Assembly (NCBI GenBank): GCA_003599015.1
Contig: QZIK01000096.1
Coordinates: forward strand, 1 to 54,885
DNA length: 54,885 nucleotides
Direction: 5' to 3'
Origin: Desulfobacteraceae bacterium
Lineage (GTDB): Bacteria > Desulfobacterota > DSM-4660 > Desulfatiglandales > Desulfatiglandaceae
Position numbers and translations under genes: made by a program
Shown here: one piece after another, positions 17,180-26,538 of the stretch
Layout of the letters: every line of letters begins with the position of its first letter
Numbering within the stretch: position 1 is the first letter of the stretch
Notes under the pieces: generated by a model
Told to the model about the DNA's origin: nothing
Seen by the model: the letters and a program-made list of their open reading frames with translations, nothing else
Databases searched by the model: none

Positions 17180-17926
17180 TTACCTGCAGAGCCTGTCCCT
17201 GTCCCTGTCCAGGTTCTGAGGCCATTGTTCAATAAACCGGTACACGTCTGCTAAATACCCCTCGTAATCGGGAGTAAAGGGTCCTTCTTTATTGTCGTTA
17301 AGAATGTGATCCCTGACCAAAAAAGTTTTAATTCCTACCGCTGCAGCGGCAAGATCCTCTCTGGCATCATTGCCGATCATCAGGCATTCCCCCGGTTTTC
17401 GCCCCGCCACAGAGAGAACTTCTTCGTAGTATTCCCGGTGCGGTTTGCAGAAGTGCATATTTTCATAGGTAGTAACCAGGCGGTAGGGTAAATCCTCAAG
17501 GCCCGACCAGCGCAGGCGATGCTCGATAGCCAAGCGGGGAAACACCGGGTTGGTTGCGATGATCAATTCCAGGCCCTTTTTATAGGATAGATTCATGATT
17601 GTCCTGGCCAGCGGTTTCCGGCGGGTATACTTTCCCAGGTGGCCGAAATCATTTGTATATATATCCGTCAGAATAGGCTGGAGTTCCTCCCGGGGCAAAC
17701 CGAGGCGGGGAATAAAATCCTCCATGAATACTTCTTCGTTGGTTTTTTGCGGATCTTTGTTCATGATCATCAGCCGGGTGCTGTGCAGGAGATGCCTGAC
17801 AAACTCTTCCGGTGATATCAGGTAGGAGAATCTTCGTGTGAGAACCTGGAAATACCTGGGGAGGAATATATCCATATCTATATCCAGCAGTGTGCCATCG
17901 AGATCAAACAGCAGGGTGTTATACAT
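17180..17926 (-). CDS. HAD family hydrolase
   Basis: LLFDLDGTLLDIDMDIFL (motif I), CLMIGNDAREDLAAAAVGIKTFLV (motif III/IV). Confidence 0.92.
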   Translation of the reverse strand: MYNTLLFDLDGTLLDIDMDIFLPRYFQVLTRRFSYLISPEEFVRHLLHSTRLMIMNKDPQKTNEEVFMEDFIPRLGLPREELQPILTDIYTNDFGHLGKYTRRKPLARTIMNLSYKKGLELIIATNPVFPRLAIEHRLRWSGLEDLPYRLVTTYENMHFCKPHREYYEEVLSVAGRKPGECLMIGNDAREDLAAAAVGIKTFLVRDHILNDNKEGPFTPDYEGYLADVYRFIEQWPQNLDRDRDRLCR

Positions 17927-18357
17927 GTAATCATTCCTTTACAGGAGTCTGGACCATAATAACCGGTATTAAGAAGCTTTTTTCTTTATATTTAGACTGC
18001 ACAGCTAAACACGTAGATTTAAGGCAGGAGAAAAGTGGTTGCGTGGTAAATGCTTCACTCCTAACTTATTATAACACAGGAACGATGAAGGGGCACTTCT
18101 CCTTCACAAAGGAATTTACTATTCCACGGCGAATTTGCTTATTCAACTGATGTGAAGCTAAAGCTTCATGGTTGTTTCAGTATGAAAATAGCCGAAAGTT
18201 ACCGCTGCTGCAGCCAAGTTCAACTTACACTAAGTCGTACCAGTTTAAAAAAGCCTGAAATTTTTTTCTTTATTTTTTTCTCCCCGTATATTTTGTTTGT
18301 CCCGGGAAAAATTAATAAGGGTGAAAGCGAGGGAAGTAAAACTTTAGGAGGTAGACA

Positions 18358-19023
18358 ATGTATACAACAATAGCTAATCCCTGGCAAAGCAGTGGTTTTG
18401 CTCCCCAACAATACTTTGCTGCTCAATCGTTCTTACCTTTCCAGACCATTCCACAGGTTCAGGGGTATAACCTGCCTCTGCAAACAGGTGCGGTAGCTGC
18501 TTCCCCCTGGGGTCTGCCCTACAGCAATATGATGTTTTCTCCCGTAGGAAACATTCAGGGCAGCTTCATTCCTCAGGGAGCTATTAGTTATGGTTTTAAC
18601 CCCAACTGGGGTTGGCAGGCATTAAACCCCATGGCTAGTGGCCAGTTTGCTCACATTAATCCCCAGATGCAGCAGCATATGTTCAATATGGGCAACCTGA
18701 CTACCGGTATTAGAGCAACTGCCGGTTTTGCACAACCCAGGGTTGAGTTGGCGGAAACCAACAATGACGTAATCGTAACAGCAGATCTGCCGAATGTCGA
18801 TCCGAACAATATTTATATCACAGTAACAGACGATTCCTTAAGCATTTCTGCTCTGGCCTATATGGGCGGTATTGCCAGCAGCCTGCACAGGACTGTCGCT
18901 TTACCGACCAATATTAGATCCGAGCATCTTGATGTCAGCTATACCAACGGTACACTGGAATGCCGCCTGCCCAAATCTGATCTTGCTGCCAGACGTAGGG
19001 TTAGAGTAAACGCTACCGGTTAA
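18358..19023 (+). CDS. Hsp20/alpha-crystallin family protein with Q/N/aromatic-rich N-terminal arm
   Basis: C-terminal ACD: PRVELAETNNDVIVTADLPNVDPNNIYITVTDDSLSISALAY...LHRTVALPTNIRSEHLDVSYTNGTLECRLPKSD. SD TAGGAGGT upstream. Confidence 0.85.
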   Translation: MYTTIANPWQSSGFAPQQYFAAQSFLPFQTIPQVQGYNLPLQTGAVAASPWGLPYSNMMFSPVGNIQGSFIPQGAISYGFNPNWGWQALNPMASGQFAHINPQMQQHMFNMGNLTTGIRATAGFAQPRVELAETNNDVIVTADLPNVDPNNIYITVTDDSLSISALAYMGGIASSLHRTVALPTNIRSEHLDVSYTNGTLECRLPKSDLAARRRVRVNATG

Positions 19024-19079
19024 TCCCGTTTAAAAATTTCCTTGCTTTCACCCTATTTTTTAAGTTAAGAGGTGATTAT

Positions 19080-19574
19080 ATGTATCAACATATGCAGGCT
19101 GCTTTTTCTCCTGGTTTTCAAATGGGCAGTCCTTTTGAGGGGATACAGCAGGTTCCTAAACTGGATGTTGTGGAAACTACGGGAGAAGTAATATACATAT
19201 TAGAAGTTCCAGGGGCAGAGCTTAATACTGTTAATGTTGAAGTTGGAGACGGCACACTGCAAATTGACGCCAAGATTGAAATGGGGCTGGAAACGGAGGA
19301 GCTGAATTACCTGTACCGGGAACGCCCGTTTTACAAGAGATACACCCGTTTGCTTTCCGTTCCCCTGGAAGTCGATCGTGAAAATGCTGCAGCCAGTGTC
19401 AAAAACGGAATGTTAATGATCCGTTTCCCCAAGAAGGTTACAGGCAGGCGCCTGCAGGTAAACCAGCAGCAACAGCAGCAACAGCAGCAGCAGCAACAGC
19501 AGCAGCAGCAACAGCAGCAGCAGCAAAATTATAATATCCCGCCGCAGCAATATAATCCTCCCCCGGGGCATTAG
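19080..19574 (+). CDS. Hsp20/alpha-crystallin family protein with C-terminal polyglutamine tract
   Basis: ACD: PKLDVVETTGEVIYILEVPGAELNTVNVEVGDGTLQIDAKI...FYKRYTRLLSVPLEVDRENAAASVKNGMLMIRFPKKVTGRRLQVN, followed by Q21 and NYNIPPQQYNPPPGH. Confidence 0.9.
   Translation: MYQHMQAAFSPGFQMGSPFEGIQQVPKLDVVETTGEVIYILEVPGAELNTVNVEVGDGTLQIDAKIEMGLETEELNYLYRERPFYKRYTRLLSVPLEVDRENAAASVKNGMLMIRFPKKVTGRRLQVNQQQQQQQQQQQQQQQQQQQQQNYNIPPQQYNPPPGH
19464..19526 (+). repeat. (CAG/CAA)21 trinucleotide microsatellite encoding Q21
   Basis: Uninterrupted Gln codons; the 3' part is three copies of the 15-mer CAGCAGCAGCAGCAA. Confidence 0.97.
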
Positions 19575-19589
19575 AAAGGTTTAAAAAAA

Positions 19590-19640
19590 TATTAAAAACC
19601 AGGTATCACGTACAGTTTTCACGATAACCTGGTTTTTTTA
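19590..19640 (+). terminator. Intrinsic terminator after the hsp20 pair
   Basis: AACCAGGTATCACGT...ACGATAACCTGGTT followed by TTTTT. Confidence 0.75.
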
Positions 19641-19649
19641 TGGGTTTTT

Positions 19650-19832
19650 TTATTCTCCGCTGCTGTTTTCTTCCTGTTCATCCAAAATTATTAAATTATG
19701 TTTATGCACCGGGGAAGCCGTTTGATGATAAATATAGGGAAGATAGGAGGAAGAGTTGTTGATATTACGGTACCTGGAAATTTTTTTCGGTAAAGAAGGA
19801 GTGAGGTAAAGTTTCTTTTTTTTAACGGTCAT
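19650..19832 (-). CDS. Small basic hypothetical protein (60 aa)
   Basis: MTVKKKKLYLTPSLPKKISRYRNINNSSSYLPYIYHQTASPVHKHNLIILDEQEENSSGE. SD-like AGAGGTG six nt upstream of the ATG; directly downstream of the SDH protease gene. Confidence 0.45.
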   Translation of the reverse strand: MTVKKKKLYLTPSLPKKISRYRNINNSSSYLPYIYHQTASPVHKHNLIILDEQEENSSGE

Positions 19833-19852
19833 TTTTTCACCTCTTATCGTGG

Positions 19853-20851
19853 TTATTTAATAACTTTCCATTTTTGACGAATGATCTCTACATTAACCGG
19901 GGGAATTTCCGGGGTTGGTCTCAGCTGGCGGGTAATGCGGCCTTCGAATACGAAAGCATCTATTTTTCCCAAACTTTCGATTATCCCGCCGGTAGCTTCA
20001 AAATCAACCTGCTGTTCCTGATCTTTAAGTAAAAGGCCGGGATTAAAGGGGTCGTTTAATTGCAAATCGGCTTCATAGTTTTCATAAAGATCCCACATTA
20101 GTTTCTCTACATCCGGGGAAGGTTCTGTAATTTTGAGATTAATATTTTTCTTGGCTTCATAACGGGAAATCATATGATTATGTGCGTAAAGTTCTTCTGT
20201 TAAATGTCTTATCACTTGTTCAATATGTTCCGGAGGGGAATTGCTGGAATGCAGCTCCAGCAATTTTTTCCCCATGGAGCGGATCAGTAAATAATTTCTG
20301 TGCACGTTGCCCAGGGATAGAGGATGGACTGTCCGGGAAAGACGCTGGAAAACGCTGACAAGGTGCTCTTCTTGTTTTAAGCCGGCTATTTCCCGGGCCA
20401 GGGTAAAAAAAGAGGTTACATCTTCTACGCTGACCGGTATTCTTGCTGTTTTATGATGGGGATCCTTGGGGTTAAAAGCGTTGGCGACGCTGGGGTCAAT
20501 GGGGCTCAATTCACCCATTTTCCCCATCATGATCTCGTCAGCTCCCAGGCAGATCAAGGTTCCGGCACTGTAAGCACGAAAAGGGATCAGGGCGCTAAAA
20601 TGGGTGCAGTATTCGCGAATAAGATTTACCAGTCTCCAGGGGGTAAGCACATCGCCTCCCCTGGTATAGAGAAACAGGCTGATTTTTTCCCTCTGGCCAA
20701 TGGACTCCAGGTGACGGTAAAATACGCGAATAATATCGGGAGCGATTCTTGTATTGAGGTTTTCCCTGTCGCCGGTTATATAGCATATTAAAGCCGTGTT
20801 CAATTTTTCTTCAATCTGGGATAGTAACTGTAATCTTTTAGTGCGTCCCAT
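19853..20851 (-). CDS. SDH family Clp-fold serine proteinase (SppA/ClpP-like)
   Basis: ISLFLYTRGGDVLTPWRLVNLIREY...FRAYSAGTLICLGADEIMMGKMGELSPIDPSV has the Clp-fold Ser and oxyanion pattern of SDH proteinases. Confidence 0.85.
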   Translation of the reverse strand: MGRTKRLQLLSQIEEKLNTALICYITGDRENLNTRIAPDIIRVFYRHLESIGQREKISLFLYTRGGDVLTPWRLVNLIREYCTHFSALIPFRAYSAGTLICLGADEIMMGKMGELSPIDPSVANAFNPKDPHHKTARIPVSVEDVTSFFTLAREIAGLKQEEHLVSVFQRLSRTVHPLSLGNVHRNYLLIRSMGKKLLELHSSNSPPEHIEQVIRHLTEELYAHNHMISRYEAKKNINLKITEPSPDVEKLMWDLYENYEADLQLNDPFNPGLLLKDQEQQVDFEATGGIIESLGKIDAFVFEGRITRQLRPTPEIPPVNVEIIRQKWKVIK

Positions 20852-20950
20852 TTTTTCACCCGCCACATTTATTATACCCACAGGTAAAAATTATAGACGC
20901 AACTTTAATTTGATATAATGTAATTAATCCAGAGATAAAGGAGCTTGTCT

Positions 20951-21361
20951 ATGTATCTGCTTAAACCTCTTATGGCATGGTTTATAGCCCAGGTATTAAA
21001 AATTATCATCGAGGCCTTTAAAAACAAAAAGATCAATTTTAAGCGGATTACAGGGGCTGGAGGAATGCCCAGTTCCCATGCAGCCTTAACGGTGGCTTTA
21101 ACCACGGCCTTATGGAAAGATTTTGGTATAAGTAATCCCCTGGTAGCTGTTGCCATTGTTTTTACCCTGGTTGTCCTGTATGATGCCACAGGTGTACGCA
21201 GGGCGTCAGGAAAACAGGCTGCTGTTTTAAATCTTATCATTGATGAATTGATGCAGCATAAATCGCTTACAGACAAAAGATTGAAGGAACTGTTGGGGCA
21301 TACGCCTCTGCAGGTACTGGCCGGAATTTTACTGGGATTCCTGGTAGGATTTTATTTCTAG
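20951..21361 (+). CDS. Divergent PAP2 family protein (YuiD-like)
   Basis: ITGAGGMPSSHAALTVALTTALWKDFGI...VLYDATGVRRASGKQAAVLN...LKELLGHTPLQVLAGILLGFLVG. Confidence 0.93.
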   Translation: MYLLKPLMAWFIAQVLKIIIEAFKNKKINFKRITGAGGMPSSHAALTVALTTALWKDFGISNPLVAVAIVFTLVVLYDATGVRRASGKQAAVLNLIIDELMQHKSLTDKRLKELLGHTPLQVLAGILLGFLVGFYF

Positions 21362-21372
21362 ACAGCCTTTTA

Positions 21373-21984
21373 TTAACTGTTGAGCTGCATAATAAGCCAG
21401 GGTCCCTGGGCATCCCTGGTTTCTCCGATCTTGACAAACCCCAGGCTTTCATACAGGCGGCGGGCGGGGATATTATGGGGCCGGACTTCCAGGGTAATGA
21501 CCGGACATCCCTTCTTGTGACGGAGGTACTCAATTCCGGCCTTAAGCAGGCGGCGGCCATACCCCTGTCCCCGGACACAGGTGGATACACCCATGGAAAG
21601 GATCCTGGCCGGGCTTCCATGCTGGCGGTTGGTTCTCCAAAACCACATTTTGTTGGAAAGGAGAGCCCGTAAGGTTGAAAGCGGGAGCCGCAGGTTGGAA
21701 CGTATAAGAGTTTTAACGGAATGGGACAGAAAACTGCCTGACAGTGCCGTTCGCCATAAACCTGAAGTTTCAGAAGGGCTGAAAACGTATCCCCTGATGA
21801 ACTGGTCTTCTTCGGCAACCTGTAAAGCTTCAGGTTCTGCCAATTGTGCCAGGAGCAGCCAGAGGGAGATAACCTGGGTCGGCAGTTTTCCTGAAAAATA
21901 GAAATGAATACTATCATTAAATACTTCGGCGAAGATCTCAGCTACCTGTTCGAGTTCCTCTTTACGGACCTGTCGTATTAACAT
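21373..21984 (-). CDS. GNAT family N-acetyltransferase
   Basis: ILSMGVSTCVRGQGYGRRLLKAGIEYLRHKKGCPVITLEVRPHNIPARRLYESLGFVKIG. Confidence 0.9.
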   Translation of the reverse strand: MLIRQVRKEELEQVAEIFAEVFNDSIHFYFSGKLPTQVISLWLLLAQLAEPEALQVAEEDQFIRGYVFSPSETSGLWRTALSGSFLSHSVKTLIRSNLRLPLSTLRALLSNKMWFWRTNRQHGSPARILSMGVSTCVRGQGYGRRLLKAGIEYLRHKKGCPVITLEVRPHNIPARRLYESLGFVKIGETRDAQGPWLIMQLNS

Positions 21985-23341
21985 TATTTTCCCCCCTGGC
22001 TTCCAGTATTACTAGTATTGGCGGTGTACTGTCGATATTCCACCATCCCAAACGGGTTCTGCACAACAGGAGAATCGAATTTAAGTCTTCCGGAAATATG
22101 GCCTTTATATTGACAGCCCCTTTGTGCTGGACTTTTTCTCCTTCTTTTTTGATCCTTTCCATTTTTATGGTTTGTGGATGGGACTCATCGCTGCCGGGTA
22201 TAGCCAGCACGATCTCACCTTCGGAGGGGCCTGCCTGTTTTCCAAAAGTATGCACCAGAACATGCAGTTCTAAACCATCCCATTTGAGTTGAACTCCGGA
22301 AATGTCGGCAAACGGCAGAAAACGGCGGGCCAGGGTATCAGAACCGGGGTCCTGCCAGATCCACACCGGCCGGGAAACATCAAATAGAACTGCCGCTTTT
22401 ACCTCGGAAAAAAGTTCGTTTTTCCTGGCAAAACTGTCGAGGTGGCCCATCATTATCAGTCGTTGTGTGCGATGCGCCCTGATAGCCCGGGCTTTTAACA
22501 GTGTTGCCTCCGGTGAAAGGTCCAGTGAAATCCATTCTATTCCCAGATTATTTAAAGAACGTGGCGGATTCAGGCCGAGTCTGGGGCGGTAACCTCTGGG
22601 GTGCGGCCAGGTCCCCCGGTGGACCAGGTAACCCATAATGTGCCCGGGTTTATAGCCCTTTGCTTTGGCCAATTCACCGGCATACAGTGTGAAGCAGGTC
22701 AGGGCCCAGTGATCAGGATGCGAATCCAGGGGATGAGGGACAACAAGAACAGTTGGACGGAACTCCAGGAGCAGTTCCTCTAAAATTGTCACCAGGTGAT
22801 GGCCGGAGTACACGAATTCCATATTGTTGTATAATCCGGTGTAAGGGGTCTGGGAGCGTCTCGTATAACGGCTGGTAAAAGGTTGATCCCAGAACTTCAG
22901 CCATATCGGCATCAGCCCCTGGTCGGGATAACCGAGAAAAATGAGCTGCTCTTCAGGAACACCCAGTATTTTCATACCCGATCTGGATTCTTCCATGCGT
23001 AATTTGCCCAGGGCGATAAGGTCCTTGCTGGATACGGCGAATTTGTACATGCAAAAACGGGCCGCCCAGGGATACCCATCACCGGTAGTGGCAATCACTA
23101 CCATCGTTTCTGCGCCTTTTTCCCTGGCTTCGAGCAAGAGTCCCCCGGCGCCCAGCACCTCATCATCTGGGTGGGGTGCCAATACAAGAATGCGATCATG
23201 GGGTCCGAGAGGGGGAAAGGGGGGCAAATCCAGATGGGGGGCATAAATAAAATAGGGGTAAATCATTATACCTGCCAGGATCAGGGCCAGGGCCAGGTAT
23301 AGGGCCCTCCTGTCTACAGTACTAAAATCAGGCTTTACCAT
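21962..23341 (-). CDS. PIG-L family deacetylase
   Basis: ILVLAPHPDDEVLGAGGLLLEAREKGAETMVVIATTGDG ... PHPLDSHPDHWALTCFTLYA. Confidence 0.93.
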   Translation of the reverse strand: MVKPDFSTVDRRALYLALALILAGIMIYPYFIYAPHLDLPPFPPLGPHDRILVLAPHPDDEVLGAGGLLLEAREKGAETMVVIATTGDGYPWAARFCMYKFAVSSKDLIALGKLRMEESRSGMKILGVPEEQLIFLGYPDQGLMPIWLKFWDQPFTSRYTRRSQTPYTGLYNNMEFVYSGHHLVTILEELLLEFRPTVLVVPHPLDSHPDHWALTCFTLYAGELAKAKGYKPGHIMGYLVHRGTWPHPRGYRPRLGLNPPRSLNNLGIEWISLDLSPEATLLKARAIRAHRTQRLIMMGHLDSFARKNELFSEVKAAVLFDVSRPVWIWQDPGSDTLARRFLPFADISGVQLKWDGLELHVLVHTFGKQAGPSEGEIVLAIPGSDESHPQTIKMERIKKEGEKVQHKGAVNIKAIFPEDLNSILLLCRTRLGWWNIDSTPPILVILEARGENNVNTTGP

Positions 23342-23434
23342 GCTTCTCATTGAAATGAGCGTACCTCCGGCCGGTTTACTTAAATAGGTTTTTCACCCTT
23401 TTATTTTTACCCGCACCATGCTTTCCTCCCGGAG

Positions 23435-25309
23435 CTATCGTGAGGAAGTGCCTGTCAGGTAAGCAGGCTCCAGATCCTCCACGAAAAAGTTATACCACTG
23501 CGCCAGGACATAGATACTCCATATCTTGCGGGAATAATCCGCTGCTCCGGACTGGTGCTGGCGTAGGAGCCCGGTTATATAATCCTTATTGAGAAATTGG
23601 CAAAGACCGCTGGATTGTATTAACGACAGGCAGGCATCACCCCGTTTTCCCCGCAGCCAATCCCTTATAGGTACGGGGAAGCCCAGCTTGGGGCGATTAA
23701 TCACGTGAGACGGCACGATGCCCTGCATCGCTTCCCTTAAAGCACGCTTGGTGGTGGTTCTGTCTACAAGATACCTGGCCGGAATCGAACCGGCTACGGC
23801 AAAAACCTCCCTGTCCAGGAAAGGGACGCGCAGTTCCAGGGAATGTGCCATTGTCATTTTATCTGCTTTGGCCAGGATATTTCCGGGCATCCATAAATTG
23901 ATGTCAATGTACTGCATTTTAGTGATATCATCCAGTCCCTGCACCTGGTCGTAATACTGCCTGGCCCATTGGAAAGCGTTGCGGAGGTCTGAGCGGTTTA
24001 GCAGTCTTTTCCTGTCTATTACGTCATAGACCTCATCTGTAAAAAGCTTGGCGTTACCGATAAAACGGTCTTCCAGGGGTGTTGTGGCCCGGAGCAGGTA
24101 ATTTTTACCCTGAAAACCAGGCATTTTGCCGACAAGCTTGTGCAGGGTTTTCTTGAACGGCTGGGGCATCCACTGCAGCGGGCTTAAAGCAATAGGCTCC
24201 TGGTAGATCCGGTAGCCGCCGAACAGTTCATCAGCCCCTTCGCCCGATAAAACAACCTTTACGTGCTGGGCGGCCATTTTCGCTACTATGTAAAGAGCGA
24301 TGGCAGAGGGATCTGCCACCGGGTCATCCTGAAACCAGATACAGCCGTTAACCACATTAAAATACTCTTCCTCGCTGATTAACCACTCATAATGCTCCGT
24401 TTGGAGTTCGGTGGCGGTAAGCCTGGCAATGCTGCACTCGTTATTACCCTCAAAACCCACAGAAAATGTTTTGATGGGCTGCAGCTTCCGCATCAGCGCC
24501 GCAATGGCAGTGGAATCTATGCCGCTGGAGAGAAAACATCCTACGGGCACATCGCTCTGCATATGCAGGCGAACCGATTCCTGCAGAACCTCCCTGATAT
24601 CCTCCCTGATCTTGCTAACAGGTTGTTCCACCGGTTTAAATTCCGGTAACCAGTAACGCTCGGCCTGAACGCTGCCGTTTTGTGCAATCAAGCGGTGAGC
24701 GGGAGGAAGTTTCCAGACCCCCTCCAGCATCGTTCTGGGGTCAGGGACATACTGAAATGTCAGGTAGTAAACTAAGCTTTGCATATCTAAACGCGGCGAA
24801 AAATTGCTCGCTAAAAGAAGGCTTTTTAGTTCGGAAGAACACACCAGCTTTTCCTGGTCGTATGTGTAATAAAGGGGCTTAATGCCAAAATGATCACGGG
24901 CGGCAAAAAAGGTTTCTGTCCGGTTATCCCAGAGGATAAAGGCGAACATGCCTCTTAAGTGATGAACACAATCTTTGCCATATTCCTCATAAAGGTGAAT
25001 GATGGTTTCGGTATCTCCTGCCGTGCGGAATGAATGGCCCCTGGCCTGAAGCTCTTTTCTTAACGACTGGTAGTTATATATTTCACCATTGCAGATCATC
25101 TGGATGCTTTTATCTTCACTGGCAATGGGCTGACGTGCTCCTTCCAGGTCTATAATGGAAAGGCGCCTGAAGCTCAGCCCTACTCCCTGGTCCGTAAAAA
25201 AACCGTCATCGTCCGGGCCGCGGTGAAACATCTGTTTGCACATTGATTGAAGAGAAGCGGGGTCAAAAGCCCTTCCATCAAAGTAGAAAATACCATTAAT
25301 TCCACACAT
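23435..25309 (-). CDS. asnB: Asparagine synthase (glutamine-hydrolysing)
   Basis: MCGINGIFYFDGR (GATase II Cys2), MFHRGPDDDGFF, VGCFLSSGIDSTAIAAL (PP-loop), VVLSGEGADELFGGYRIY. Confidence 0.97.
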   Translation of the reverse strand: MCGINGIFYFDGRAFDPASLQSMCKQMFHRGPDDDGFFTDQGVGLSFRRLSIIDLEGARQPIASEDKSIQMICNGEIYNYQSLRKELQARGHSFRTAGDTETIIHLYEEYGKDCVHHLRGMFAFILWDNRTETFFAARDHFGIKPLYYTYDQEKLVCSSELKSLLLASNFSPRLDMQSLVYYLTFQYVPDPRTMLEGVWKLPPAHRLIAQNGSVQAERYWLPEFKPVEQPVSKIREDIREVLQESVRLHMQSDVPVGCFLSSGIDSTAIAALMRKLQPIKTFSVGFEGNNECSIARLTATELQTEHYEWLISEEEYFNVVNGCIWFQDDPVADPSAIALYIVAKMAAQHVKVVLSGEGADELFGGYRIYQEPIALSPLQWMPQPFKKTLHKLVGKMPGFQGKNYLLRATTPLEDRFIGNAKLFTDEVYDVIDRKRLLNRSDLRNAFQWARQYYDQVQGLDDITKMQYIDINLWMPGNILAKADKMTMAHSLELRVPFLDREVFAVAGSIPARYLVDRTTTKRALREAMQGIVPSHVINRPKLGFPVPIRDWLRGKRGDACLSLIQSSGLCQFLNKDYITGLLRQHQSGAADYSRKIWSIYVLAQWYNFFVEDLEPAYLTGTSSR

Positions 25310-25638
25310 TATTTTTACACCGCCTAAGTATCTTTTTGCTTTTCCAAACTCTATAACGCTGTTTCCGGTTCCCCTTTTATAAAAATTTCACTACTCTAAT
25401 GTAACATAATACTTTAATTAAAAAAAGGGGAAGTACAGGAAATCCAAAAAAATACGACAGAAACGATAACAGCCTTTTTTTGCTGACTTCTCGGAATGCC
25501 CGAAATTTAGAGTGTGGTTTGTTAACCCATTATTTTATGGTCGCATATAATATACAGAATGAGCAGGAAAAACTCCGTATACCGGGGAAATTCCCTTTCC
25601 TGTCTTCTTCGTACTGGTAAAGAAAGGAGGTGCTGCAT

Positions 25639-26379
25639 ATGCAACCGCGCATCCCGTCCACTTGTCCCCCTGGTTTTCAGGCTCGTTATACTATTGTTTC
25701 CGGGGATACGATGTTTTTCATTGCCCGGCGTTTTGGTGTCAGCCTGGAGTCCCTTATTGCCGCCAACCCGCATATTACTAACCCCAACCTTATTTTCCCG
25801 GGAGATGTTTTATGTGTGCCGGGGGTAGCTGATGGCCGTATACCTGCTACCTGTCCCCCGGGATTTCAGGGTCTCTATACGGTGCAGCCGGGTGATACCA
25901 TGTTTTTCATTGCCCGGCGTTTTGGTGTCAGCTTGGAGTCCCTTATTGCCGCAAATCCGCATATTACTGACCCTGATGTACTATTCCCGGGCGATATGCT
26001 CTGTGTGCCGAGCCGTGTGCCTGTGACCTGTCCCCCGGGATTTCAGGGTCGTTACACGGTGCAGCCCGGTGATACCATGTTCTCTATTGCCCAGATGTTT
26101 GGTGTCAGCTTGGAGTCCCTTATTGCCGCCAATCCGCATATTACTGACCCTGATGTACTATTCCCGGGCGATGTGCTCTGTGTGCCGAGCCGTGAGCCTG
26201 TGACCTGTCCCCCGGGATTTAAGGGTCGTTACACGGTGCAGCCCGGTGATACCATGTTCTCTATTGCCCAGATGTTTGGCGTCAGCCTGGAGGCGCTTAT
26301 TGCCGCCAATCCGCAGATTACAGATCCAAACATACTATTCCCCGGGGATGTTTTATGTGTACCTTTTTTGGCAGGGTAA
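25639..26379 (+). CDS. Multi-LysM domain protein (four LysM repeats)
   Basis: Four copies of CPPGFQ-x-YTVQPGDTMFxIAxxFGVSLESLIAANPHITDPDxLFPGDVLCVP. AAAGGAGG SD 8 nt before the ATG at 25639. Confidence 0.95.
   Translation: MQPRIPSTCPPGFQARYTIVSGDTMFFIARRFGVSLESLIAANPHITNPNLIFPGDVLCVPGVADGRIPATCPPGFQGLYTVQPGDTMFFIARRFGVSLESLIAANPHITDPDVLFPGDMLCVPSRVPVTCPPGFQGRYTVQPGDTMFSIAQMFGVSLESLIAANPHITDPDVLFPGDVLCVPSREPVTCPPGFKGRYTVQPGDTMFSIAQMFGVSLEALIAANPQITDPNILFPGDVLCVPFLAG
25660..26376 (+). repeat. Tandem 177/189-bp repeats (four units) encoding LysM modules
   Basis: Units start at about 25660, 25849, 26026 and 26203; units 2-4 are nearly identical at the nucleotide level over long stretches. Confidence 0.9.
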
Positions 26380-26510
26380 AGAAGAAACCCCGGAGAAAAA
26401 TACTTTTAGAGCGGTTGCCTCTGCTGGTGCCGCTCTCATGTTTTTTTGCCGGAGAAGAGGATTATTCCTCGTGCTACTGACATGCCGGGCCTCTTTATGG
26501 GTTAAAAAAA

Positions 26511-26538
26511 GGGTGCCTCTTACAGAAGAGAGGCACCC
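26511..26538 (-). terminator. Hairpin with U-tract on the minus strand
   Basis: GGGTGCCTCT-TACAGAAG-AGAGGCACCC preceded on + by TTAAAAAAA, so the run of T is on the minus strand. Confidence 0.5.

Noticed and set aside
19464-19526. Short tandem units that could be read as a CRISPR-like repeat
   Set aside because: Pure in-frame CAG/CAA codons with no spacers, inside an Hsp20 coding sequence.
23340-25560. T-box or other riboswitch upstream of asnB
   Set aside because: No T-box core (TGGNACCGCG) or known aptamer could be found in 25310-25560.
25660-26376. Regular ~177-bp repeats as a CRISPR or satellite array
   Set aside because: Repeats are in-frame LysM modules within one ORF.
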